Assembly: GCF_008831285.2 (NCBI RefSeq)
Contig: NC_045144.1
Coordinates: forward strand, 3,280,268-3,344,267
Length of the DNA stretch: 64,000 nucleotides
From: Nymphaea colorata
Lineage: Eukaryota; Streptophyta; Magnoliopsida; Nymphaeales; Nymphaeaceae
Direction of reading: 5' to 3'
Shown here: positions 55,123-64,000 of the stretch, one piece after another
How positions within the stretch are numbered: the first letter of the stretch is position 1
Layout: each line of letters begins with the position of its first letter
Position numbers and translations under genes: made by a program
The notes under the pieces: generated by a model
Database searches by the model: none
What the model saw: the letters and a program-made list of their open reading frames with translations, nothing else
What the model was told of the DNA's origin: nothing

Positions 55123-56062
55123 CTAAGTTAATTTCTACCTCGTTGGTGGCATATCTTGAATCTAACTACCTAGCTTAATTGGTCTCTTCCCTCTTTCTCT
55201 CTCTCTCTCTCTCTCTCTCTGATGACGACATGCTTTTCTCCAGCTTTGTACTTGAATTTTCTTTGTTCTCCCCAGAGAAGTATGTAGTTATACTTAATTA
55301 ACCAACCAATATCACCCTTCATCAAAAGATGTGAAAAAAATTATACATAATACACCTGCCAATGGATTTATGTTGAATGGATATGGACACATGCACCTGC
55401 CATAGCCACAAATCTTCTTTTGCTTGCAAGAACCTTGGCAATAGTAAAATTTCGGTTGACAGGGTAGATCTCCCAAAATAGCCAGCACATATATCAAATA
55501 GACATGCATGATAAGAATAATTTGAACAACTGAAAAAACTGTTTTAACATAGCTAAGATCATGCAACTGAATTTAAGTACACTACTTTTACAATATCACA
55601 CTTTTTCTTCGACATTATATTGCACTTTCTTGAAAATCTTGCACTAATATCACCTTATTGCCTGTTTCAGGAATCCAGCCTTCCAAGCTTGCTATCTGCA
55701 AGAGACACTGGCTCTCCGAGTGCCTCAACTAGAAGCCGAACCAGAGAGAAGCCATCTGCTGATGGTACGAACAAGAAGACCACCCCTCCTTTGGTTAGTA
55801 ACCTTCAAAAAATCCTACTTAAGCTTTTTACTGCGTCCTCCTGTTTGTCATTTCACAAAAAATGTATTAATTGGTGACTATTTCAAGTATAAGTTCCTTC
55901 CTAATGAAAGAGTCTCTGTGCTTAATTTATGATATTTACCATCTTGACGAAGATCTCAATATAGTGAAACTAATATGACAGAGAGTGAGGCAGTCGCTCA
56001 TGTGTCGAACAATTGCGAGGCCGAGTCTAAGACATCTGCTTAGACATGCAATGGTAAGGTGA
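52730..56062 (+). CDS. NEN4: NEN-type DEDDh exonuclease, NEN4-like
   Basis: Six exons: 52730-53054, 54093-54250, 54862-54908, 55017-55080, 55671-55793 and 55982-56062. All introns are GT-AG, with frame kept through every junction, giving 265 residues. The DEDDh 3'-5' exonuclease residues are all present: Asp29 and Glu31 in FLDVETT, Asp121 in GHNILRFD, and His176 and Asp181 in HRSLDDARMN. The SRSDGIT, RAGNMKMASLAAYFGLG and CATILFLESSLP segments match the plant NEN family. In Arabidopsis, NEN1-4 are induced by NAC45/NAC86 and degrade nuclear DNA during sieve-element enucleation. The protein ends after a short basic tail, R-rich with SLRHLLRHAMVR, like the short NEN4 and unlike the long C-terminal domain of NEN1/NEN2. 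Exon 6 is the least certain part: reading through from exon 5 would instead stop at 55877. Met11 is an alternative start. A (CT)n tract begins at the intron 3 donor. Confidence 0.88.
53140..53345 (-). mobile_element. MITE-like insertion in exonuclease intron 1
   Basis: On the minus strand this region resembles the 19735-19904 MITE. It has an AGACACCAATAATA-like body segment, then GTGAGGTCTGTGTGGGCAA and a GGTGCCTACACCTGG end, corresponding to GTGAAATCTGTGTGGGCAA and CTTGCCTCCGCCCCTG. A perfect palindrome with 10-bp arms GTGTGGGCAA / TTGCCCACAC lies at 53170-53190. The far end was not defined. Confidence 0.45.
53951..54002. repeat. (TA)n in exonuclease intron 1
   Basis: TA run of about 52 bp, some 90 bp before exon 2. 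Confidence 0.95.
54909..54968. repeat. (CT)n at the intron 3 splice donor
   Basis: The 108-bp intron 3 of the exonuclease gene (54909-55016) opens with GT immediately followed by a 59-base CT run, so the microsatellite makes up over half the intron and forms the donor context. Confidence 0.9.
55085..55118. repeat. (CT)n in exonuclease intron 4
   Basis: CT run starting four bases after the intron 4 donor (GTAACTCTCT). A second CT run lies at 55197-55220 in the same intron. Confidence 0.9.
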
Positions 56063-57079
56063 CAAAAGATAAGTTGCAGTTCTCTCAAGGCAGCTGGAAT
56101 CATTAATCAAGCTCTGCTATGACATCATGCTCTTGTTGAACATCAATTCTTCCAGAAAGGGCAGCCTGAAGCAAAGAAGAATACTTTCAGAAATTCTGCA
56201 ATCTCTTGAGGGAGTCTAAAATGTACAAATTAAATTCAATATAAACAAAATCAAGGCAATGAAATTATGAATTTGCTTGATGCCGTCTTCCTTGACCAGC
56301 ACCATGAATTTTCTTTTTTCTGGAGTAAATTCAAATGAAGACTCAGACTTGACAAACTGGTGAAATCATCATAAATGAGTTTCACTGGATGATGTAAAAC
56401 ATGGAAGAGCACAAACAATGGATCCCACAAAACGCACATAAAGAAGACAAGATTATATATAGAGGTTTGGCTTCTTAGACCTAAGTCCTCTTCTCCTTGC
56501 TCTTTCAACAATCAACACGAGGTGGGTGCACCATCTCTACATATCGTCGATCTTGATTTACAATAAATTTGATGGACCAACATTTTTGGTAGGATTTGTT
56601 TCCTATCTTCTTTCATACAGCTTGGAAAATATGTTTTCTCTACCTCCATCGCTTTGAAAATATTATGTTTTCTTTCAAAAATATTTTACGCTATTTTGGA
56701 TAAAAGGAAATGAAAGGAAAGGAAGGGATAAAAGGAAATAGATTAGAAGATAATGGAGAGAGAAATGACAGGGAATGAAAGAAAAGGCAAGAGACAATTA
56801 TGAAACTTGTTTAGATAGAAAGGAAAGAAGCAACTCTTTTCCTTTTCATTATAATCCCTTCAATTTTAGAAGGATTAGATTTACATTGAGTTATCATTTT
56901 CTTTTCCTTCCTTTCATTTCTTTTTCTCTTTCTTTGCAACCAAACACATTTTTTGTTTTCCTTTCTTTTCCTTATTTCTTAATTAACCAATAAAACACTG
57001 GATTGACTACCCTTTTTTTTCATTCATTCCCTTTCCCTCTATCCAAGCAGGCCTGTTTTTTGAATATTCGAAAGACATA
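56063..57079. other. exonuclease 3' flank; purine/pyrimidine fold-back
   Basis: No gene recognised. From about 56690 a GGATAAAAGGAAATGAAAGG purine-rich arm is mirrored by a pyrimidine-rich arm ending CCCTTTCCCTCTATCC near 57050, suggesting a degenerate fold-back MITE. A minus-strand frame at 56251-56511 has no known domain. Confidence 0.35.
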
Positions 57080-57620
57080 GCAGCATTAGATTTATGAGCG
57101 ACCATATATATCCAAGCATATCAAGAAAAAGCTTCCACAAAATATCACATAATATGTAACCAATCCAAGTTGATGACAAAGGCAGTTTTCCCACGAATAT
57201 ATCAATTCTAATGGCTGGTTGAACTTATCATGAGATGAATAAAAGAATAATAGTTCATTGCTTTCATCTTGTTCACAAGTAACGCAAATCTTATTCATAT
57301 TCAGGTTTTCACATCAATGTAAAATCTATGTATGAGTCTTGAAAGCTCTAGGATTAATCGAGAACTGGTAGAGCCAAAGAAAACAAAGACGAGTCTTGAA
57401 TGCAGGATGCCCAAATCGTTGATGCCATGACAAAAGTCCTCTCAGCAATGCAAGCCACCCTTATTATGTTACTTAGTGAAGCTGATATAGCCATCGGTGG
57501 CTTGGTCCATGCACCCGTTTCTAATCCTTTGCACATAAAAATTAGGGTACAACTCAAAAAAGACTTGGTTATCTTTAGGAAAATTATTGATAGCAAATTT
57601 CTGGTGACATGAGCCTATAA
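57080..57620 (-). pseudogene. copia pre-integrase fragment
   Basis: The minus strand, with frame changes, gives a WHQRFGHPAFKT-like motif (GAG-pre-integrase signature), KICVTCEQDESN with the Cys pair, then FNQPLELIYS and a TYYVIF-like start of the integrase core. Upstream an HGPSHRWLYQLH-like piece matches the region before the pre-integrase domain in copia polyproteins. No other element parts are nearby. Confidence 0.5.
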
Positions 57621-57656
57621 ACTATTCTTAAGGAGAAAACTAGAATTAGCAGTGAA

Positions 57657-57854
57657 GGGGCCGTTTGATGGTTTGAAATTTTGATTTAACAATAAAAATT
57701 CCAGAATCATAATTCCTCCTCAACCTTAAGTGGAATCAAAATTCCAAGTTTCAGTTTCCTAATTCTGAAAACAAAAATACATCGTTTGTTAAATCATTCT
57801 AATTTCTTAAAAGTTGAGCATTTTGATTTTAAAATTGGATATATCAAACGCCCC
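57657..57854. mobile_element. 198-bp MITE, GGGGCCGTTTGAT termini
   Basis: The left end GGGGCCGTTTGATGGTTTGA and the complement of the right end GGGGCGTTTGATATATCC form inverted repeats, a common plant MITE terminus. The interior is AT-rich with internal complementarity (AAAATTCCAGAATC / AATTCTGAAAAC). No clear target duplication could be assigned. Confidence 0.55.
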
Positions 57855-60318
57855 GGAAGAGTCACCAATATGAGAGATGTGAAAACCGCTAAGTCCTACA
57901 TATTGCATCTACTTGGTAAGGAGTGTGGCTTGACAAGTTGTTAAGGTTACTGGTCACATGGTGTGCAACACCAGGGTTAGACCGCAGATAGGCTGAGTTT
58001 CACTGGTCTCAAATTTTTTGGTTTTTGGGTTAATAGTTTGATAATAGGCATAGTCGTATGACCAGTCATGCTGCGGTATTGGCATATAACTCTTCCTTAT
58101 GATGCCGGCCTTGGGTGGACCCTTCTCGGATACGGCTGCCTAGTGCCCCGGCCATGCCTAGCCAAGTCAAAGGGCCCAGGGCCATACGTAGCGCTATAAG
58201 GACACACAGTGTTACAGGGGCGCAATTTTCTGAAGTTATTTACCTTGTACGGGCGTAAGTCTTGGCCTGCAGACTTACCAGCCTATCACCACCCGTATGA
58301 GGACTTAAGGAAACAAAGGGACAAACAATGCTTTGCCTCAACTCGAGGACTTAGTCTTTTTCTTAAAGCAACTTCTTTACAGACTCAAAGCATACAGATC
58401 ATGTCCTACACTGTACATCACTCGGCTTAAGTACTTAGGCCAGAGCATTCGAGTTTCAAACTTAGGTAGCAACACAATCCCGCCTGTTTTTGAATTCAAA
58501 AGCAAGGCACCATGGCCTTGCCACCGAACTTTTCAAACATGGCCGCGGGCTGCCGTCGCCCGTCGGCCACCTGTCCACAACTGTTGCCGCGCGCGGCAAT
58601 GGTTGACCACGAGCCCTCTCGCCCGTGAGCCACCTGTGTTTGCAAGGCCGTTGCTTGACACGTCCCTCGGCCTGCAACTGCTAGTCGCTGCCTGACACCA
58701 TGACCGGCTGCCATCTAGCAACACCCGTTCCCTCCAAGGTATCTCGCTTGAATGAACGTCAACATTGCCGCCAAGTGTCCCAGCCACACACATCCTGATA
58801 CGGTCCAACTTAGGACCATGCTGAGGCTAGCCGAGGACATTGTCGAGAGTAGCCATTTGGGGCGGGAGCAGCCCGCCTTGCAACAATTTAAGGCCAATCA
58901 AGGCATTGTTGACCCAAGTTTGGGTCAAGCGAGTGGAGAGGGTGGTACGGATCAAGGCCTTAACAATCAAAAGGAGGTTAATCCAGATCTTGGAGTTGGA
59001 GCAGAGGGAGGTGATGGCAGAAATTGCAACGGCTCTGAGACATGGAATTGGAATGGAACACCAACACTTGGGTGTGGCTTCTTCAAGCAAAGGCCAAGAT
59101 GATGGACTAACCTCGGTTTAGATCAAGTCCACCTAGGTGTTGAGTCTAGACCCAAATACTTAGAGCCAGTCTAGGATGAACTTAGGCAGGTTGGATGACC
59201 AAATCAATGCCCAATTCACATAGGTAGGAGAGGTCATGCTCTTAGGATCGAGACAAATCGAGTCTCGTTTTGCTTTTGCAACTTTGCTTATGCGCATGTT
59301 TGATTTTGCATTTGCTTTTCACAATTTGATTCAAGTTAATGGATCGGTTCAATTGTTTGAGAATCATGTAGATCTTGTAATTCTTTCATTTGGTATGCAA
59401 TTTTGAGAATTGAGTTTCATTGGTCAAGTTCCTCTCTCTCTCCTCACGGATCTCTCTCTCTCCTTGCGCACCTTTTACCCACACGCCTCTCTCTTCTCTC
59501 CTCCTGTCTCAATTGGGAGAAATCGGCCTACTTGCTGAATTCCAGCTATTTTTCTTCTCAAATCGGAGGGTTTTTCTTCATCTTTTCCTTAATCTCTTCT
59601 TCTCTTCTCAACCACTCGTCCAAGGAATGAACACTCGAAGGTTTCCTCTAGCTCCAGCGCGAAGAGATCTCCAAGTCACACGGTTTTTCCCCAAGTAAAC
59701 TCATGGCTGCCAAAGGTACGATCTTCCTCCATCACAAGGAAAGATTAGAGACTAGTTCAGCCCCGGGAAGACGACCTCCATCTAGGCTACTAGGCGGCGT
59801 GTGGTGAAGACCCAAATCCGATGAAAGAAAGGTTAGTTCGAGATCTCCCTTTGGCAATTTGTGGAGTTTGTTAGATTGTTTTAAGGATGGATTCATTCTT
59901 AGCGATTGACTCATTCTCACGGTGCAAACCTGTGAGTTTGAGTTGTGTCTCTACGTTTGAAGTTTACCTTAAACCAGTTCTTACAAGGCACAAACCTTCC
60001 TGGGTGGAATCGAGATCTACCCCTTGATTCGAAGAGAATCCGACCAGCCAAGTCCCCTCAAATCCCACGGCTTAACTTCTAAGTTAGGCCTATTATTCCA
60101 GCCGGTTATCAGTGATAAAAGTGAGCAATCGACGGTCTCTTGGCCACGGAACAAATGTAAAAAGACTACTGGAAGCATCGCCCAAGAGAAAGGAAGATGT
60201 CATCCAAATTTGAGGTGATTTCAAGTTGAAACGGAGGACTTCTAGCACTCGCCAGAATTTCTCCATTTGGGGTTGGCGCAAAAGGGAAACCGTGTAGCGA
60301 AGGAGGATCTCCTAGGCA
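57855..60318. other. unassigned, higher GC; probably repeat-derived
   Basis: GC content is clearly higher than in the left half of the window. Long overlapping frames on both strands at 58496-59121 are unrecognised; the plus-strand frame at 58752-59102 has a Gly/Asn/Gln-rich second half. CT-rich runs at 59430-59510. Adjacent to an LTR element, so it may be part of a larger retrotransposon. Confidence 0.35.
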
Positions 60319-61925
60319 TGTTCACACCTAGCCGCCGGTGCATTTGGAACCTTTGGGTCTCACTTCCTACAATTCCGGTAAGTGGTTCTCTTTCTTGACC
60401 CTTCGCAAATCAAGTCCCTTCATCTAGGCCACATGGCAGCCATCGAGAGAAGGAGAATCCCTTGAGAGACCCATCGAGATTGACTAGAGATTCACCTTGC
60501 ACATTTGGTGGACTGGCCCCTCCTAGTGGATCACATTTAGGATTCTAAATCCCAAGCTTTTAGGATAGTGCTTGACATTTTAGGATCTAGAAACCCCAAG
60601 CCTCACCACTTGTCCTCTTCCCGAACCCGTCCACACACCAAACCCGTTACGAACCTCCTCTAGTGCACCACATTTGGTCACATCGCCCTACACTCTCGCC
60701 ATTTGCTTAACCTCTCCCCCTAGTTCCTTGGGAGATAGCCGTTACGAGCCACCACCTCACCCTACCATTTTTGGAGAGTGAATCCATCCCGGATCCTTCT
60801 CCACATTTCTTACCGATACTTTCCCATTAGTCCCCTAACCAGCCGCCAATACCATTTGGCATTTTACCTTACCCATTTCCATTTACATCTAGCCTAGACC
60901 TACCCTTCCTAAATTCTAAGAACCCACATTTGGACCCCTTCCCTTATACCCGATTGAGCCTAGACTCGAAACCTAACACCTATCTCACCCGACCTATCCT
61001 TAATCTAGCTCACTTCCCAAGCCGAGCCTAGACCTAGTTTGACCTACCTATCCCGAACTCACATCAGTCTACCCAAGAAAAAGGGCCCACTCCTAGGCAG
61101 TCTCAACCCTAGCCCCAAGCCAGCCCGCGGGTTACCTTACCGCAGCCTTGTGTTCTTGAGACCGGTGGGCCTCCCCGTCGCCACCTTCGGCCAACTCGAG
61201 CCGCAGCTGCCACTTTTCCGGTGTACTTCCCGACCAACCACAACTTCATCTGGCGTGGTCTCGTGGAGCTCCTAAGCGAATTCCGGTGAAGGCCTTTTCT
61301 TCATCTGTGGCTACTAAGAGGCTTCTTCTTCCACCAGCGTTCTCACCTTCCTTTGGAATTTGCTTCTACATTCGGCCTTCTTCCACCGTGTTGCTACATT
61401 ACTTGAGTGTGGAATCTCACCTCGTGGTCTTCGTGGTATTCATTCGTCAAGCTAACCTTGGCTGGTACTTTCCTACACCCTCTATAGTAACGTGGAAGGT
61501 TGTCTTTGCTTTTGCTATTTGTTTAGCCCGGCCTTGGCCATCGTTGAGCATTAATGTATCTAAGAGGCTCATAGCAAAATACACGATCTCGTGCCAACCT
61601 AGCCTCCTATGGGTGGGAGTGGTTTGCACGATTAAGCATGGTTTGTTATGGCTTGCTGAGTGAGTTGTGAGAGCATTTGATATATCGCGCATGCTTGTAC
61701 TGGCCTCACAACTTTTAGTTTGTGTAGTAGGTTCAGCTTTAGATTTGGGTAACCTCACTTATACCATTTATCCTATTAGCTTTTTATGTCAGGGTCCTGT
61801 CTGGTTAGATAGTGTCTTTGTATTTAATATGTTATAGGTTTAGCTTATGCTGTCTCAAGTGATCTTGGGGATAGGTTCGGCAGTCTGGATTGAGCGTTGA
61901 TCGACTCCGATGTTAGATCCTATCA
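60319..61925 (+). mobile_element. putative LTR (1.6 kb)
   Basis: Starts TGTTCACACCTAGCCGCCGG and ends CCTATCA, giving TG...CA ends, and is followed directly by a primer-binding site. The first 950 bp recur at 62551-63523. A 125-codon plus frame inside (61286-61663) is most likely non-functional. Confidence 0.5.
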
Positions 61926-61928
61926 ATT

Positions 61929-61941
61929 TGGTATCAAAGCC
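61929..61941 (+). other. retrotransposon primer-binding site (tRNA-Met type)
   Basis: TGGTATCAAAGCC lies three bases after the putative LTR end, matching the plant initiator tRNA-Met complement (consensus TGGTATCAGAGCC). Confidence 0.65.
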
Positions 61942-62550
61942 ACTCGAGGCTGCCACTGTCGTAGTTTCAGTTTTATTAGGGATTTCAACTTTTGTTTCGG
62001 AATTACCACAGTATAGTTGGAAGAAGAATTCAGTTTGTTAGCCGTTCAGATTTAGTAATAGTTGCAGTGTTTAGTTCGTTGTTAGTAAATTTTTGTTTTA
62101 GAGCAGTTTGTGATTTTTGGCCTGTCGCAGTCAGCAGATGTGCACAGATAATATCAGGGGTTAAACAACCTCAGAATTGGCTGAAATTTGGTGGTGAGCT
62201 TCATAATTAATTTTGCTTCAAAAGTTATATTGTGCGCCAGATGTGGTATTTTCAGAAAATTCGAGTTTTCAGCCCTGAACCAGCGAAACAGGCTGGGCTG
62301 GCAGAACCTGTCCGGGTGACAGTCTGTAAGATCATATTGAATCGAAGGCTTCTAGCAGTCAAACTGAGCTGTAATTTCGTGGGTAGTCAGATAACTATCC
62401 CAACTTCGTGTTGATCAATTTTAGAGGTGAAGCTCCACCATTTGAAATTTTTGTGCGTCAGTCTTTCGTTACCTGAAAAACAGACTAGACTGTAGTTGTG
62501 CACACTGCGCAACACTAAGGTGCTTGAGCTCGAGGTGCGTTGTCGAGGCG
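61942..62550 (+). other. short internal region of LTR element
   Basis: About 610 bp separate the primer-binding site from the next LTR start. No gag or pol motif was seen. This suggests a non-autonomous (TRIM/LARD-like) or internally deleted element. Confidence 0.35.
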
Positions 62551-63523
62551 TGTTCACACATAGTCGCCGGTGTATTTGGAACCTTTGGGTCTCCCTTCCT
62601 ACAATTCCGGTAAGTGGTTCTCTTTCTTGGCCCTTCGCAAATCAAGTCCCTTCATCTAGGCCATGTTGTAGCCATCGAGAGAAGGAGAATCCCTTGAGAG
62701 ACCCATCGAAATTGACTAGAGATTCACCTTGCACATTTGGTGGACTCGCCCCTCCTAGTGGATCACACTTGGGATTCTAAATCTCAAGCTTTTATGATAG
62801 TGCTCGTCATTTTAGGATCTAGAAGCCCCAAGCCTGGCCACTTGTCCTCTCCCCTAACCCGTCCACACACCAAACCCGTTACAAAACCTCCTCTAGTGCA
62901 CCACATTTGGTCACCTCGCCCTACACTCTCGCCATTTGCTTAACCTCTCTCCCTAGTTCCTTGAGAGTTAGCTGTTACGAGACACACCTCACCCTACCCT
63001 TTTTGGAGAGTGAATCCATCCCAGATCCTTCTCCTCATTTCTTGCTGATACTTCCCCATTAGTCCCCTATCCGGCCGCCAATGCCATTTGGCCTTTTACC
63101 TTACCCATTTCCATTTACATCTAGCCTAGACACACCTAGACCTACCCTTCCTAAATTCTAGGAACCCACATTTAAACCCCTTCCCTTATACCCAATTGAG
63201 TCTTGACTCGAAACCTAACACCTATCTCACCCGACCTATCCTTAATCTAGCTCACATCCAAAGCCGAGCCTAGACCTTGTTTGACCTACCTATCCTGGAC
63301 CCACCTCAGTCTACCCAAGAAAAAGGGCCCACTCCTAAGCGGTCTCAACCCTAGCCCCTAGGCAGCCCGCGGGTTACCTTACCGCAGCCTTGTGTTCTTG
63401 AGACCGGTGGGCCTCGCCGTCGCCACCTCTGGCCAGCTCCGGCCGCAGCTGCCACTTTTCCGTTGACCCTCCGGCGTACTTCCCGACCAGCCACCACTTC
63501 ATCCGGCGTGGTCTCGTGGAGCT
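62551..63523 (+). mobile_element. second, partial LTR copy
   Basis: Starts TGTTCACACATAGTCGCCGG and follows 60319-61271 closely with scattered substitutions and small indels, for example the shared GGAACCTTTGGGTCTC and GGTCTCGTGGAGCTC. The offset is 2232-2252 bp. Similarity stops abruptly after GTGGAGCTC at 63523. Confidence 0.7.
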
Positions 63524-64000
63524 CAGAGGCAGCAAGTTGGGAGGCCACCGCCGAGCCAAGCAGGACTACGGATGGAGTCCACCATTTGTCAAGGGAGGTT
63601 AACGCCACATATAGCGATCTTGGTTCCCCTGGTCTGATGCAGAGGGAGGTTGATAGCACGAGGCTGACACCGATCGAGCAGGAAGGGAGGTTAATGACTC
63701 AGGGCATGAGCTGGGACCCACGCAGTAGATTGCAAGGGAGGTTATCCCCATTACCCATCAAGGAGATCGACCGACAAGGGAGGTTGCTTCTGAGGACCCG
63801 ACCTTCCTTGGGGTGCTGAGGGCAGGGACAGGTACTGCTAAGGGAGGCTGTGAGGTTACTAACCGCCGCAAGAGAAACCTGCCACCAGGGTAGGCCGCAC
63901 TATGGGCATCGACCACCCTGGCCCATGCCTCCACACACAACCGACCAGAGGACACTACAACGGTTGGGCGAGCTCAGCCAGTAGGGGGACTGACGGAGGT
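63524..64000 (+). repeat. region with recurring AAGGGAGGTT decamer
   Basis: After the LTR homology stops, AAGGGAGGTT or a one-base variant recurs at 63591, 63642, 63683, 63734, 63776 and 63840, with spacings near 51, 41, 51, 42 and 64 bases. The sequence between is not obviously repeated. The region is GC-rich and runs off the window. Confidence 0.6.

Noticed and set aside
58496-59121. Several overlapping long frames on both strands
   Set aside because: Higher GC content lowers the stop frequency here; no family, splice sites or codon pattern singled out one frame.
61286-61663. 125-codon frame in the putative LTR
   Set aside because: It lies wholly within an LTR-like region with no start context or known domain; probably chance.

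Overview
The window reads as nuclear DNA of a flowering plant. It has GT-AG introns, two plant-type multi-exon genes, Ty1-copia and other LTR retrotransposon remains, hAT and CACTA transposon pieces, MITEs, and long (TA)n and (CT)n microsatellites. Only two convincing protein-coding genes occur in 64 kb, so this is a gene-poor, transposon-rich stretch of a fairly large genome. The species cannot be fixed from the sequence. All family assignments come from reading motifs by eye; no database search was run.

Layout. 1-5.0 kb is a degenerate 2.6-kb tandem duplication carrying minus-strand hAT transposase fragments, and the second copy has an internal 160-bp triplication. 5-11 kb has a few unrecognised open frames, a 61-bp tandem array and a compound microsatellite. 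11.05-12.47 kb is a complete non-autonomous CACTA element with a TAT target duplication. 14.2-16.0 kb is a short minus-strand copia remnant. 19.7-19.9 kb is a MITE. 20.7-24.2 kb is a minus-strand copia element with primer-binding site, gag, integrase and partial reverse transcriptase, broken by a nested 352-bp GC-rich hAT MITE. It lies head-to-head with a plus-strand copia RT-RNase H remnant at 24.9-26.4 kb. 27-39 kb holds MITEs, a 79-bp minisatellite and a candidate 2.77-kb hAT-like element, and no recognisable gene.

Genes. At 39,399-45,073 (+) a five-exon gene encodes a predicted 379-residue receptor-like cytoplasmic kinase related to the cysteine-rich RLK group. It has all catalytic motifs but no ectodomain. 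At 52,730-56,062 (+) a six-exon gene encodes a predicted 265-residue DEDDh exonuclease of the NEN family, of the short NEN4-like type. In Arabidopsis NEN proteins act downstream of NAC45/NAC86 in nuclear degradation during sieve-element maturation. Both genes have repeats in their introns: an AT-rich dispersed repeat and (TA)n in the kinase, and MITE-like sequence, (TA)n and (CT)n in the exonuclease, where one (CT)n tract starts at the splice donor.

56-64 kb is again repeat-derived: a copia pre-integrase fragment, a 198-bp MITE, and an LTR-type element with a 1.6-kb putative LTR, a tRNA-Met-type primer-binding site and a second partial LTR 2.2 kb downstream. I saw no functional link between the two genes and no convincing new multi-gene system. 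The most useful leads are the nested or intact transposons with target duplications, the microsatellite-bounded intron of the exonuclease gene, and several conserved but unrecognised reading frames.
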